Of a DNA stretch of 64,000 nt, positions 17,136 through 26,842 are shown in pieces. The first letter of the stretch is position 1; every line of letters begins with the position of its first letter. A program made the position numbers and the translations under genes. The notes under the pieces were generated by a model. That model worked only from the letters and a program-made list of their open reading frames with translations, was not told the origin of the DNA and did not search any database. The stretch is taken from contig NZ_QGDC01000003.1 of NCBI RefSeq assembly GCF_003324525.1, forward strand, positions 421,399 to 485,398, read 5' to 3'. Source of the DNA: Mucilaginibacter hurinus (lineage in GTDB: Bacteria > Bacteroidota > Bacteroidia > Sphingobacteriales > Sphingobacteriaceae).

Positions 17136-19289
17136 ATGACCCCATTACAGGCCCTGCAAAAATATTTTGGATACAGTGAGTTCAGGCACGAGCAGGAAGA
17201 CATTGTTAAACAGGTGTTGGCCGGTCATGATGTGATGGCGCTTATGCCTACAGGCGGTGGCAAATCTTTATGCTATCAGCTACCAGCCTTATTAATGGAT
17301 GGGCTTACTATTGTGATATCACCGCTTATTGCATTGATGAAAGACCAGGTAGACAGCCTGAATGTAAACGGAATACCCGCAGCCTTCTTAAATTCGGCAC
17401 AAAACCCCGATGAACAGCGTGATATCATTAACCGGCTTAACAGGCGCGAAATTAAGTTGCTATACTTAGCTCCTGAGCGGCTGTTTGGTTCAGAGAGTAA
17501 GCTGATTAATTTTCTTAAATCATTGCCGGTATCACAAATAGCTATTGATGAAGCGCACTGCATTTCGCATTGGGGGCATGATTTTCGTCCCGAATACCTG
17601 ATGCTCTCCGGATTAAAAAATGAATTTCCAAAGGTACCGGTTATAGCGCTCACAGCTACTGCCGACAAACTAACACAAAAAGATATTGTAGATAAACTTG
17701 CGCTGCATAATCCGGCAATTTTTGTAGCATCGTTTAACCGGGCAAATATCACCTACCGGGTAATTCTAAAAAATAAAAGCTTTTACCAGTTACTTGATTT
17801 TTTGAAAAACAGAACCGAAGACGCGGGTATTATTTATTGCCTTTCCCGCAAATCAACCGAAACGCTGGCTGCCAACCTCAAAGACGAAGGATTTTCTGCC
17901 GAAGCTTATCATGCGGGGTTAGACAATGCGACCAAGGCACGCAACCAGGAAGCTTTTCTTCGGGACGAGGTAAAAATAATAGTGGCAACAATCGCCTTCG
18001 GCATGGGTATCAATAAATCGAACGTACGTTACGTGGTACACATGGATATGCCTAAAAACATTGAAGGCTACTACCAGGAAACGGGCAGGGCAGGGCGAGA
18101 CGGTTTGCCTTCAGATGCAGTGCTTTATTATTCGCCGGGCGATGTAATGAAATTGAAAGGCTTTGTAACACTTGAAGATAATGAAGAGCAAAGCCGCGTT
18201 ATGCTTCGTAAGCTTGATGATATGGCAACATATAGCGAACTGCATACATGCCGCCGTAAATTCCTGCTTAACTACTTTGACGAAGAGGCGCCGGATAACT
18301 GCGGCTCGTGTGATATATGCCTGAGCGAGTACAAAAAATTCGACGGCACGCTCATCGCGCAAAAGGCGCTTTCGGCCGTGGCCCGGCTTAACCAGCGTTT
18401 TGGCAGTGGTTATGTGGTCGATTTCCTGCGGGGCTCAAAAAGCGATAAGATATGGAACGATCATAAACAGCTAAAAACGTATGGCATTGGCGCGGATATA
18501 AGCAAAGCGCAATGGCAGCGTTACCTGCGTGAAATGCAAGCTTATGGTTATTTAAAGACCAGCGACGATGGTTTCCCGGTATTAAAGTTAACACCTAAAA
18601 GCGATGCGGTATTGAAAGGTACAGAAAAGGTAGAGCTAACGGAAAGCCAGATAATTGAAGAAAAAACCACTGAAATACCGCCATTTGAAAGCGAGTTGCT
18701 CCTTATGCTTAAAAAAGTAAGGTTTGACTTGGCCGAACGTGAGAATGTCCCACCCTACGTCATCCTTTCAGACGCTACCCTACAGGAAATAGCCACATAT
18801 TTGCCTCATAGCCTTGACGAACTGCGAAAGATATCCGGCTTCGGCGATATCAAACTGGCACGATATGGGCGGGAGTTTTTGGAATCGGTTAAAAATTATA
18901 GCGCCGAAAGGGGCCTATCCTCAAAAATAAGTCTCAGATCTGCTAAACGCGAGCGCAAAATACGCGAAGGAAAACAACGAGGAGAAAAGGTTAATGATAC
19001 ACGTGCAGAAAGTTTCAACCTGTTTAAGGCCGGCCAAACAATAGCCGAAATTGCTGCCGGGCGCGGTCTGTCACCCATTACTGTTGAAGGCCACCTGACT
19101 TATTATATTCAGACAGGCGAACTTGATGTAAATGATTTTGTGGCTGAAGATAAAATACCCGCTATAAAAGACGCTATTGAAAGTTACGGAGCAGAAAGGC
19201 TTGCGCCTTTAAAGGAAGTTTTAGGCAGTGATTACAGCTATACCGAAATTAAAGCTGTTGTAAGTTGGTTAAACAGAGAAGCTCCCTGA
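17136..19289 (+). CDS. recQ: ATP-dependent DNA helicase RecQ
   Basis: 3'-5' superfamily 2 helicase for recombination repair and stalled forks. The frame is open further upstream, but that part overlaps the GNAT gene and lacks family similarity. The family-like N-terminus TPLQALQKYFGYSEFRHEQ supports the ATG at 17136 (717 residues), with 17112 as an alternative. Motifs seen: Q-motif, Walker A PTGGGKS near residue 40, DEAH box IDEAHCISHWGHDFRPEY, motif VI QETGRAGRDG, a zinc-binding CRRKFLLNYF...CGSCDIC, an RQC winged helix, and an HRDC domain. The last ~110 residues add a helix-turn-helix (KAGQTIAEIAAGRGLSPITV), a form common in Bacteroidota RecQ. Confidence 0.96.
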   Translation: MTPLQALQKYFGYSEFRHEQEDIVKQVLAGHDVMALMPTGGGKSLCYQLPALLMDGLTIVISPLIALMKDQVDSLNVNGIPAAFLNSAQNPDEQRDIINRLNRREIKLLYLAPERLFGSESKLINFLKSLPVSQIAIDEAHCISHWGHDFRPEYLMLSGLKNEFPKVPVIALTATADKLTQKDIVDKLALHNPAIFVASFNRANITYRVILKNKSFYQLLDFLKNRTEDAGIIYCLSRKSTETLAANLKDEGFSAEAYHAGLDNATKARNQEAFLRDEVKIIVATIAFGMGINKSNVRYVVHMDMPKNIEGYYQETGRAGRDGLPSDAVLYYSPGDVMKLKGFVTLEDNEEQSRVMLRKLDDMATYSELHTCRRKFLLNYFDEEAPDNCGSCDICLSEYKKFDGTLIAQKALSAVARLNQRFGSGYVVDFLRGSKSDKIWNDHKQLKTYGIGADISKAQWQRYLREMQAYGYLKTSDDGFPVLKLTPKSDAVLKGTEKVELTESQIIEEKTTEIPPFESELLLMLKKVRFDLAERENVPPYVILSDATLQEIATYLPHSLDELRKISGFGDIKLARYGREFLESVKNYSAERGLSSKISLRSAKRERKIREGKQRGEKVNDTRAESFNLFKAGQTIAEIAAGRGLSPITVEGHLTYYIQTGELDVNDFVAEDKIPAIKDAIESYGAERLAPLKEVLGSDYSYTEIKAVVSWLNREAP

Positions 19290-19425
19290 AATAGCGGTGC
19301 GCGGGATATCGTCATAGGCGCCGGACACACAATCTATATTTCATTATAACCAACACATTTTTATACGTTTTGGGTTTTTTGTTTACGAGTAATGTTTATT
19401 ACCTTATGCCATTATAAAACCTGTG

Positions 19426-20850
19426 ATGAGAGTTTTTCATTTAAGTGCCGAGTGTTATCCTGTAGCTAAAGTTGGCGGCCTGGCAGATGTGGTAGGTGCA
19501 TTACCCAAGTACCAGGTTGGGGCCGGGTTGCGCGCTGCCGTGGCCATGCCTTATTACGACCGCAAATTTACCAGGGAACATGAGTTTGATATCGTATTTC
19601 AAGGCCTCACGTTATTAGGCGCCCGTAGGTTATATTTTGAAATATTAAAGGAGCGGAACAACACGTTGGGCTTCGAGCTTTTTTTAGTAAAAATACCCGG
19701 CTTAATTGACCGTACCGAGGTTTATTGCTATCCTGATGAAACAGAACAATTCATTGCATACCAGATAGCGTTTTTAGATTGGATAAACTGGAGTGGTCAA
19801 ACGCCGGACATTATCCATTGTCATGATCATCATTCAGGGCTGGTGCCTTTTTTGCTTCAACATTCCAACGCCTACAAGCGGCTTGGTAAGGTGCCTGTTG
19901 TATTTACTATCCACAATGGCCAGTACCATGGGGCCTTTAGCTGGGAAAAGCTTCACTATCTGCCCGAGATTGACCTGACAAAAACCGGTTTGCTTGATTG
20001 GGCCGGAGGCTTAAATCCACTGGCAGCGGCTGTAAAATGCTGCGCACAATACACAACGGTGTCGCCCAGTTACCTGCATGAATTAACCATTAACTCAAAC
20101 GGACTGGAGTATTTATTTTATATAGAGAGGCATAAAGGCACAGGCATTCTTAATGGGATAGATACAGATGTTTGGAACCCGGCTGCCGACTCCATGATAG
20201 CCTCGAAATATACTGCAGCCAGGCTTGCACAGGGCAAACAAAAAAATAAGGAGGCCTTATGCAGTAAATTCCAATTATCGTCCACGCTGCCATTAGTTGC
20301 ATTTATAGGCCGGCTAGTGCACGAAAAGGGAGCAGACATGCTGGGTGATGCTTTTGAACAGAGCCTTAAAATGCATAACGGCAGGCTGAACATATTGGTG
20401 TTAGGCGCAGGCGATAAAGATTCAGAAGAAGCTTTAACTCAATTAAAAGTTAAATATCCCGAACATTACGCCGTATTTATTGGTTATGATGAGGCACTGG
20501 CCCATTTAATATATGCCGGGGCCGACTTTTTGCTGATGCCCTCGCGGGTTGAACCTTGCGGACTCAACCAGTTATACTCATTACGATATGGCACAATGCC
20601 GGTTGTACGTAGTACCGGCGGGTTAAAAGATACTGTTAAAGATTTTGGAGAAGAGGGTGGTTATGGCATCCGTTTTGAAAAGGTAGCGGTTGAAGATATC
20701 TGCTATTCAATTGACCGGGCTATGGTTGTATATGAAAATATGCCACAGCTACAAAAGTTACGCAAAATAATGATGGCGCTCGATTTCTCATGGGACCGTT
20801 CGGCCAAAGAGTATATAAACTTGTATGAACGTATAATATCTGTATCATAA
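19426..20850 (+). CDS. glgA: Glycogen (starch) synthase, GT5 family
   Basis: Elongates alpha-1,4-glucan from ADP-glucose. The product of ~474 residues shows the ADP-glucose loop KVGGLADVVGALPK near the N-terminus. Other features are HCHDHHSGLVPF, the GT-B C-terminal half with FIGRLVHEKGADML, and the catalytic-side MPSRVEPCGLNQLYSLRYGT. The ATG at 19426 is preferred over a GTG one codon earlier. It overlaps glgC by one base (TAATG), indicating translational coupling of the two glycogen enzymes. Confidence 0.96.
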   Translation: MRVFHLSAECYPVAKVGGLADVVGALPKYQVGAGLRAAVAMPYYDRKFTREHEFDIVFQGLTLLGARRLYFEILKERNNTLGFELFLVKIPGLIDRTEVYCYPDETEQFIAYQIAFLDWINWSGQTPDIIHCHDHHSGLVPFLLQHSNAYKRLGKVPVVFTIHNGQYHGAFSWEKLHYLPEIDLTKTGLLDWAGGLNPLAAAVKCCAQYTTVSPSYLHELTINSNGLEYLFYIERHKGTGILNGIDTDVWNPAADSMIASKYTAARLAQGKQKNKEALCSKFQLSSTLPLVAFIGRLVHEKGADMLGDAFEQSLKMHNGRLNILVLGAGDKDSEEALTQLKVKYPEHYAVFIGYDEALAHLIYAGADFLLMPSRVEPCGLNQLYSLRYGTMPVVRSTGGLKDTVKDFGEEGGYGIRFEKVAVEDICYSIDRAMVVYENMPQLQKLRKIMMALDFSWDRSAKEYINLYERIISVS

Positions 20851-22115
20851 TGACATCAAAAGTTATCGCTATCGTACTTGGCGGAGGCCAGGGCAGCCGT
20901 TTATCACCGCTAACTGCAACACGCTCAAAGCCGGCCGTACCTATTGCGGGCAAATACCGCCTTGTTGACATTCCCATTTCAAACTGCTTGCATTCAGGTA
21001 TCGAGCGTATGTACGTGCTTACGCAGTTTAATTCGGCATCCTTAAATAAGCATATTAAAAACACCTATCACTTTAGCAGTTTCAGCGAAGCCTTTGTGGA
21101 CATATTGGCTGCTGAGCAAACACCCACCAGCGGCGCATGGTTTCAGGGCACAGCCGATGCGGTGAGGCAAAGTCTCCATCATCTGGCTGTGCATGAATTT
21201 GACTATGTGCTCATTCTCTCCGGCGACCAGCTTTACCAGATGGATTTTATGGATATGGTGAATCAGCACATTGAAAAGGATGCCGAAATATCAATTGCCA
21301 CTATACCGGTGCATGCAAATGATGTACCCGGGTTCGGCATTTTAAAAACAGATGCCGACAGCATGATAACCGCGTTTATTGAAAAACCTAAAAAGGATTT
21401 TGAGAGCTGGGCGTCCGATGTAAGCGAGGAAATGGCTGGCCAGGGACGCGTGTATCTTGCTTCTATGGGCATCTATATCTTCAACCGCAAGCTGCTTTTT
21501 GAAATGCTGCAATCAAATGATCATCCTGATTTCGGAAAAGAGATCATCCCGCAGGCGATTCATGACCACCGTGTGGCCAGTTACCAGTACGAAGGCTATT
21601 GGACCGACATCGGTACTATACCATCTTTCTTTGATGCCAATCTTGGCTTAACCGATGATATTCCCCAGTTTAACCTGTTTGATAAGCACCACATTTTTAC
21701 CCGCGCACGCATGCTGCCGCCGTCAAAGCTATCGGGTACACTTATGGAAAAAACCATAGTGGCGGATGGCTGCATAATTAATGCGAAACATATCAAACGT
21801 TCTATTATAGGCATACGCTCTCGCATAGGATTTGAAACTACTATCGAAAACTGCTATGTAATGGGTAGTGATAATTATCAAACGCTGGAGCAAATCAACG
21901 AATCAAAAGCCAAAGGCACACCATTGATGGGAATAGGCGATCGTTGTTGCATCAAAAACGCCATTATCGACAAAAACACCTATATAGGAGACGACGTTAC
22001 CATTAACTGCAACAAGGATAAAGCCGACGGTGATTACGGAGATTATACGGTTCAGGACGGCATTGTGGTGATTAAAAAAATGGCGGTGATACCTAACGGA
22101 ACAGTGATTGAGTAA
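20850..22115 (+). CDS. glgC: Glucose-1-phosphate adenylyltransferase (ADP-glucose pyrophosphorylase)
   Basis: Makes ADP-glucose from ATP and glucose-1-phosphate, the substrate for GlgA encoded just upstream. The 421 residues comprise a nucleotidyltransferase domain with signature LGGGQGSRLSPLTATRSKPAVP. Further typical segments are RLVDIPISNCLHSGI, LILSGDQLYQMD and FIEKPK. A C-terminal left-handed beta-helix follows (hexapeptide repeats near IIGIRSRIG and IIDKNTYIGDD). The length is normal. A strong hairpin terminator follows the stop codon. No branching enzyme gene is adjacent. Confidence 0.96.
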   Translation: MTSKVIAIVLGGGQGSRLSPLTATRSKPAVPIAGKYRLVDIPISNCLHSGIERMYVLTQFNSASLNKHIKNTYHFSSFSEAFVDILAAEQTPTSGAWFQGTADAVRQSLHHLAVHEFDYVLILSGDQLYQMDFMDMVNQHIEKDAEISIATIPVHANDVPGFGILKTDADSMITAFIEKPKKDFESWASDVSEEMAGQGRVYLASMGIYIFNRKLLFEMLQSNDHPDFGKEIIPQAIHDHRVASYQYEGYWTDIGTIPSFFDANLGLTDDIPQFNLFDKHHIFTRARMLPPSKLSGTLMEKTIVADGCIINAKHIKRSIIGIRSRIGFETTIENCYVMGSDNYQTLEQINESKAKGTPLMGIGDRCCIKNAIIDKNTYIGDDVTINCNKDKADGDYGDYTVQDGIVVIKKMAVIPNGTVIE

Positions 22116-22132
22116 CTTGAAATATACCTGTA

Positions 22133-22170
22133 AGCAAAAGGCCGATTACACAATTAATCGGCCTTTTGCT
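22133..22170. terminator. Terminator after glgC (possibly bidirectional)
   Basis: Arms 22133-22148 and 22155-22170 form a perfect 16-bp stem (core AGCAAAAGGCCGATTA) with a 6-base loop. It lies between glgC and the convergent phosphatase gene and could serve both. Confidence 0.8.
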
Positions 22171-22185
22171 TTAGTTGAATTTCTT

Positions 22186-22629
22186 TTAAGATAGAGTGCT
22201 TTTAGAAGATATGATTTTTATACATGCCTGCTCTATAAGTTCATACACATGTTCAAATAGCGTGTCATCGTAATACGGATCGGGAACTTCGGCATCGTCC
22301 AAAAGCAATCTAACTTTATCTTTATCCTGCTGATTTCGTGCTTTTGCGAGTACATCGCGCAAATTGCTCCGGTCCATCACCAGTATCTGATCAAATTTGT
22401 CGAAATCATCGGCTGTGAACTGACGAGAGGCTTGCTGACTGATATCAACACCGCGGCTGTTTGCTGTGTTTGTCGACCGGCTGTCAGGGCGCTTACCTAC
22501 ATGCCAGCCAGCTGTACCGGCAGAATCAACGGTCCAGTCAAGTTTATGTTGAGTTGCCAGTTGACGCATCACACCCTCCGCCAGCGGCGAACGGCAAATA
22601 TTACCGAGGCAAACCATAAGTATTTTCAT
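22186..22629 (-). CDS. Low-molecular-weight protein tyrosine phosphatase
   Basis: Cysteine phosphatase acting on phosphotyrosine proteins or small phosphoesters. In 147 residues the P-loop is CLGNICRS (Cys7 nucleophile, Arg13). The general acid is Asp117 in PDPYYDD, the standard position for this family. There is no neighbouring tyrosine kinase or capsule cluster, so it may be a housekeeping member. It lies at the end of a leftward run after fumC and a lipoprotein gene. Confidence 0.94.
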   Translation of the reverse strand: MKILMVCLGNICRSPLAEGVMRQLATQHKLDWTVDSAGTAGWHVGKRPDSRSTNTANSRGVDISQQASRQFTADDFDKFDQILVMDRSNLRDVLAKARNQQDKDKVRLLLDDAEVPDPYYDDTLFEHVYELIEQACIKIISSKSTLS

Positions 22630-22645
22630 TGCGTATTAATAAAAT

Positions 22646-23170
22646 TTATAAGGGCTTAGGCACACACACCGCTTGGTTTACTAACCGCATATTCATAGGA
22701 ATAGTAGCTGGGTTAACCGAAAGCTGTATCAATGAATCGGATAGAACTTGGACTTTAAAAAAATCTTCGTAAACACCTGCCCTGAAACAATCGTTAACAG
22801 TTTTAAATGTTCCATTAGCATTATAAAAAAAGCCCTTTAAATGCAAGGTGTCTTTTTTTTGTGAATACTTGCCACGTATATATTCTGTCCAGCGGCCATG
22901 CTTCATACAGCTGTCGGCACCGTAATTAATATTGCTTACCGTGTTCACAGTGATGTAAAAAGAGTCGCAACTGAACTTGATGTTTGACAGCGAATAAGAA
23001 ACCAGTTGTTTGCCTGTATACAAACTGTCCTGTTGCCACTCACCTTGCAGGTAACCTTCACCCCTGCTCTGTACCGCCGGATTGAAACTGCATGCGTAAC
23101 AGAAAAATATAAACAGTAAAAACAACCCAAAGCAGAGAGATGAAAGCTGAAAGGTTTTCGGTCTAAGCAT
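22646..23170 (-). CDS. Putative lipoprotein of unknown function downstream of fumC
   Basis: I place the start at the ATG at 23168-23170. An upstream extension is open but overlaps fumC and translates a repeat-like GGAGAGGG leader. From this ATG the protein has 174 residues, with a hydrophobic signal (LCFGLFLLFIFFCYAC) whose Cys could be a lipidation site. The remainder is beta-rich with several cysteines (CDSF, DSCMKHG, NDCFRAG, AVCVP). I recognise no domain. The tight placement between fumC and the phosphatase gene suggests cotranscription. Confidence 0.7.
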   Translation of the reverse strand: MLRPKTFQLSSLCFGLFLLFIFFCYACSFNPAVQSRGEGYLQGEWQQDSLYTGKQLVSYSLSNIKFSCDSFYITVNTVSNINYGADSCMKHGRWTEYIRGKYSQKKDTLHLKGFFYNANGTFKTVNDCFRAGVYEDFFKVQVLSDSLIQLSVNPATIPMNMRLVNQAVCVPKPL

Positions 23171-23217
23171 AATAATAAATCCCTCTCCTTTTAGAGATGG
23201 ATGGAGGCCGGGAGAGC

Positions 23218-24615
23218 TTATTTTAAACTCCCTATCATGTCTTCTGGGCGCACCCACTGATCAAACTGTTCGCTGGTAAGTAAACCAAGTCCTACAGCTG
23301 CTTCACGCAATGATTTATTTTCTTTCAAGGCAGTTTTAGCAATTTTGGCCGCGTTCTCATATCCTATGTGCGGATTTAAAGCGGTCACCAGCATTAGCGA
23401 ATTCTCAAGGTGCTTTTTAATACCATCATAGTTCGGCTCAATGCCTACGGCGCAATGGTCATTAAATGAAACGCAGGCGTCGCCTATCAAACGTGCCGAT
23501 TGCAGGAAAGCCGCCGCCATCACCGGCTTAAACACGTTCAACTCATAATGTCCGTTCGAACCGCCGATAGATACGGTAACATCGTTACCCATCACTTGCG
23601 CGGCAACCATAGTAACCGCTTCATTTTGCGTAGGGTTAACTTTACCAGGCATAATTGATGAACCCGGTTCATTATCCGGAATATGTATTTCGCCAATACC
23701 CGAGCGCGGACCGGAGGCCAGCATACGAATGTCGTTCGCTATCTTCATTAATGACACGGCTATCTGTTTAAGGGCGCCGTGGCTTTCAACAATAGCATCG
23801 TGCGCCGCCAGGGCTTCAAATTTATTTTCGGCGGTAACAAATGGCAGGTTGGTGAATTTGGCTATGTATTCTGCAACTTTCACATCATAACCTTTTGGGG
23901 TGTTAATACCTGTACCAACAGCGGTGCCGCCCAGGGCCAGTTCGCTTAGGTGGTCAAAAGTGTTACGCAAGGCTTTCAGTCCATGGTCAAGCTGCGATAC
24001 GTAGCCCGAAAACTCCTGTCCCAGGGTAAGTGGTGTAGCATCCATCAGGTGCGTACGGCCAATTTTTACCACACTTTTAAAAGCTTCTGATTTGGCTTTT
24101 AATGTATCGCGCAGCTTTTCAATGCCCGGGATAGTTATATCTATCAATATTTTGTACGCCGCGATATGCATTGCGGTAGGATAAGTATCGTTAGACGACT
24201 GCGACTTGTTTACATCATCATTGGGATGGATAAAAGTTTTCCCTTCGCCTAATTTATTTCCTTGTAAAACGTGAGCGCGATTGGCCACCACCTCATTTAC
24301 GTTCATATTTGATTGCGTGCCCGAGCCGGTTTGCCAAATTACCAATGGAAATTCACTGTCTAACTTACCTTCTAATATTTCATCACATACCTGCGCTATC
24401 AAATCACGCTTTACTGCTGGTAGTACACCTAAATCGGTATTGGTGTAAGCCGCCGCTTTTTTTAAAAAGGCAAAAGCTTCAATAATCTCTTTTGGCATTG
24501 AGGCCTCGGGGCCTATTTTAAAATTATTACGCGAACGTTCTGTCTGCGCTCCCCAGTACTTGTCGGCAGGTACCTGTACCTCGCCCATGGTATCATGTTC
24601 AATTCTGAAACTCAT
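23218..24615 (-). CDS. fumC: Fumarate hydratase, class II
   Basis: TCA-cycle enzyme converting fumarate to malate, expected as a cytosolic homotetramer. At 465 residues it has the family's usual length. Visible motifs are [14 protein letters not shown], the active-site H in [16 protein letters not shown], and the superfamily signature [15 protein letters not shown] with the catalytic serine. The C-terminus resembles fumarases rather than argininosuccinate lyases or aspartases, though aspartase (aspA) is the nearest alternative. A TAACTTTG box on the minus strand (24638-24645) gives a short leader. Confidence 0.95.
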   Translation of the reverse strand: MSFRIEHDTMGEVQVPADKYWGAQTERSRNNFKIGPEASMPKEIIEAFAFLKKAAAYTNTDLGVLPAVKRDLIAQVCDEILEGKLDSEFPLVIWQTGSGTQSNMNVNEVVANRAHVLQGNKLGEGKTFIHPNDDVNKSQSSNDTYPTAMHIAAYKILIDITIPGIEKLRDTLKAKSEAFKSVVKIGRTHLMDATPLTLGQEFSGYVSQLDHGLKALRNTFDHLSELALGGTAVGTGINTPKGYDVKVAEYIAKFTNLPFVTAENKFEALAAHDAIVESHGALKQIAVSLMKIANDIRMLASGPRSGIGEIHIPDNEPGSSIMPGKVNPTQNEAVTMVAAQVMGNDVTVSIGGSNGHYELNVFKPVMAAAFLQSARLIGDACVSFNDHCAVGIEPNYDGIKKHLENSLMLVTALNPHIGYENAAKIAKTALKENKSLREAAVGLGLLTSEQFDQWVRPEDMIGSLK

Positions 24616-24637
24616 AAGGTTGTAATTTTTGCAGGGG

Positions 24638-24645
24638 CAAAGTTA
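24638..24645 (-). promoter_or_regulatory. Putative -7 box of fumC promoter
   Basis: TAACTTTG on the minus strand is an exact match to TAnnTTTG, 22 bases before the fumC ATG. No convincing TTG at -33 is seen. Confidence 0.4.
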
Positions 24646-24814
24646 ACCTTAAAGTAAGTGGCAGGGAAATATATTTCAGAAATTATTGATATAAACTACA
24701 ATAGCTCTTGTTTTATCAACATCACTCCAATGTTAATAACATTTAAAAACATTATGAATTAACCTGCTGTATAATTTCTATTTTTCGGCTTCGTTTTATC
24801 GATATCATTTTAAC

Positions 24815-26029
24815 TTGTATATACCTGTGTTTAAGAATATTTTCACCCTTACTGCCGCCATTATATTTCTGGCCTCCTGCTCATCAGATAAAGACAAAAA
24901 AGCTACCAGTGCTGACGGTAAAAGAATAGAATTTGACACTACCGCCCTCTTAAAATATGATCCCAAAAAAGAAGACAAACGTATAGATGAATTTATGCAA
25001 CATCTGCATAAAGTACGTCGTTTTAACGGTAATGTGCTGGTGGCCAAAAAAGGAAAGATCATCTATCAAAAGTCCTTCGGCTGGGCTAACTATTTAACCC
25101 GCGACAGTTTAACGCTGAACTCACAGTTTGAACTGGCGTCGGTAACCAAAACCATGACGGGCACTGCTATATTAATGCTGATGGAGCAAGGTAAGCTGAA
25201 GCTTGAACAAGATGTACGCGAATTTTTTCCAGACTTCCCTTACCAGGGTGTCACCGTAAAGCTACTGCTTACTCACCGTTCGGGAATGATGAACTATGTT
25301 TATTTTATTGACGATTTGTACCGTAAAGAAAAACGCGACCAACGCAAAGGCCTTTCCAATGCCGATGCCATGGCGCTTATAGCACAATATAAGCCAAACC
25401 CGTTTAACAAACCTGATAAGCGCTTTTTGTACAATAACTCCAACTACATGGTGCTTGCTGCCATTATTGAAAAGGTTACCGGCAAAACATACGCCGAGTT
25501 TATGAAAACCAACATTTTTATCCCTGCCGGCATGCGCCATACCGCCGTATATTCAAAAGCGGTGTATGATAAAATACCGGTGGATGTGGTAGGTCATGAC
25601 CGTGGTCAATGGCGCTACTCGGTACCACAGAATTTTTTGGACGGACCTGTAGGCGATAAAGGTATTTACGGTACTGTGGGTGATTTGTTTTTGTTTGACC
25701 GCGCCTTGCGGGCCGGAATGTTTTTAAAACAGCAAACGCTTGATTCGGCTTATAAAGCACACAACCCGCTACTGCGCGGACACTTCAGCTACGGCTACGG
25801 TTGGCGTATATTTGATGCGCCGGGCCGAAAAGTAGTTTACCACACGGGTTGGTGGCACGGTTTCCGCCATATTTATTTACGCGACTTGAAGAACGATGTA
25901 ACTATTGTATTGTTAGGTAATTTAGTTAATGGCAGCCTGCTGCAACTGGACGACCTGTTTAAAATTACCGGGATGCCTATTGTACGAAAAAATGCTTACA
26001 CAGGTACAGGAGATACGGCAGAGGATTGA
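24815..26029 (+). CDS. Serine hydrolase of the beta-lactamase/penicillin-binding (class C-like) family, lipoprotein
   Basis: The 404-residue protein has the S-x-x-K catalytic motif Ser109-Val-Thr-Lys112 (LASVTKTMTG), a Y-x-N type motif (YNNSNY), and a late HTGWWHG that takes the place of KTG. The family includes D-aminopeptidases, esterases and class C beta-lactamases, and the substrate is unknown. It begins with a lipoprotein signal (NIFTLTAAIIFLASC). No ATG is available near the start: the frame begins with TTG at 24815, or GTG at 24827. GTG gives a more typical signal peptide (lipid Cys18). It is followed by ybaB. Confidence 0.88.
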   Translation: MYIPVFKNIFTLTAAIIFLASCSSDKDKKATSADGKRIEFDTTALLKYDPKKEDKRIDEFMQHLHKVRRFNGNVLVAKKGKIIYQKSFGWANYLTRDSLTLNSQFELASVTKTMTGTAILMLMEQGKLKLEQDVREFFPDFPYQGVTVKLLLTHRSGMMNYVYFIDDLYRKEKRDQRKGLSNADAMALIAQYKPNPFNKPDKRFLYNNSNYMVLAAIIEKVTGKTYAEFMKTNIFIPAGMRHTAVYSKAVYDKIPVDVVGHDRGQWRYSVPQNFLDGPVGDKGIYGTVGDLFLFDRALRAGMFLKQQTLDSAYKAHNPLLRGHFSYGYGWRIFDAPGRKVVYHTGWWHGFRHIYLRDLKNDVTIVLLGNLVNGSLLQLDDLFKITGMPIVRKNAYTGTGDTAED

Positions 26030-26046
26030 GCCAATCCCTGAAGCGT

Positions 26047-26078
26047 GGGTTTAAACCCGAACAAGGTTGGTATATTTG
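26047..26078 (+). promoter_or_regulatory. Putative ybaB promoter with 12-bp palindrome
   Basis: TATATTTG at 26071-26078 matches the -7 consensus and lies 46 bases before the ybaB ATG. The perfect palindrome GGGTTTAAACCC (26047-26058) sits at about the -33 position, where no TTG is present. It could be a regulator site. Confidence 0.35.
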
Positions 26079-26124
26079 TAACAAGATTTAAGAAAGTCCC
26101 TCATTAAGAGGGCGAGGGGGTTAT

Positions 26125-26430
26125 ATGTTCGACAAAATAATGGAAGCCCAGCAAAAGGCGGGCGAAGTAAAAAAAAGATTAGACGCTATTACCGTAACCG
26201 GAACTGCCGAAGGCGGCAAGATAACCGTGACTGCTAATGGCAACAAAGTTCTTCAATCGGTTACTATCAATGAGGAGTTTTACAAAGAAGCCGACAGGGA
26301 AGAAATTGAGGAACTATTGGTAGTAGCCATCAATAAAGCCATGGAACAAGCCGACAATGTAAGCCAAAGTGAAATGGCCGCCATGACGAAGGACATGTTT
26401 GGCGGATTAGGCGGTTTGTTTGGCAAGTAG
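26125..26430 (+). CDS. YbaB/EbfC family nucleoid-associated protein
   Basis: A 101-residue DNA-binding protein of the YbaB family. These form small dimers that bind DNA and influence nucleoid structure and expression. Typical features are the N-terminal helix MFDKIMEAQQKAGEVKKRLD, the central strand pattern GTAEGGKITVTANGNKVLQSVTI, and the Gly-rich end GGLGGLFGK. It is not next to dnaX or recR, its usual partners in Proteobacteria. Confidence 0.93.
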   Translation: MFDKIMEAQQKAGEVKKRLDAITVTGTAEGGKITVTANGNKVLQSVTINEEFYKEADREEIEELLVVAINKAMEQADNVSQSEMAAMTKDMFGGLGGLFGK

Positions 26431-26842
26431 TACCTAAATACACCTTTTTAAAATTCGTCATTGCGAGGTACGAAGCAATCGCTTACTATTTAAGCGGATG
26501 CAGACTGATAGCTATACAGATTGTTACGCTATCGCTCGCAATTACGCGTGGTACTTATAATGGAAGATATACAAACCGTCTCATGGATATTCCTGGCAAC
26601 TGCGGTATCTTCTTAGGCTAAGCCCGCCAATTTAATGCGATGAGCCAAGTTGCCGACGGCATTAATCATGCCGTTTCCCAATGTTAAAGAACTGCAAAAC
26701 TCTTTGAATGGCTTAGTGAGAGAGCTCTCATAACTAAAAAGCAACAGTTACTGTCTTTACGCAACAAGGCATTAAACTATTCCAGGAAGCGGCGAGTAAA
26801 TCCAATATTTTAATGAAGATTTGGGGAGAGTTAGAGGTATCG
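26431..26842. other. Intergenic region with repeat and possible decayed sequence
   Basis: The first part holds the imperfect palindromic repeat at 26456-26548. The rest (26549-26842) has fragments of open frame interrupted by stops in every frame, for example a stretch starting ATGAGCCAAGTTGCC near 26640. It could be the remains of a gene, but I cannot assign a family. Confidence 0.35.
26456..26548. repeat. Imperfect palindromic repeat (REP/MITE-like, CGTCATTGCGAGG type)
   Basis: The left end CGTCATTGCGAGGTACGAAG and the right end (26521-26548) are imperfect inverted copies of one another. The left end closely resembles a dispersed bacterial repeat beginning CGTCATTGCGAGG...CGAAGCAATC that I know from many genomes. 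The ends have diverged, so it looks like an old insertion. No coding sequence lies inside. Confidence 0.6.
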
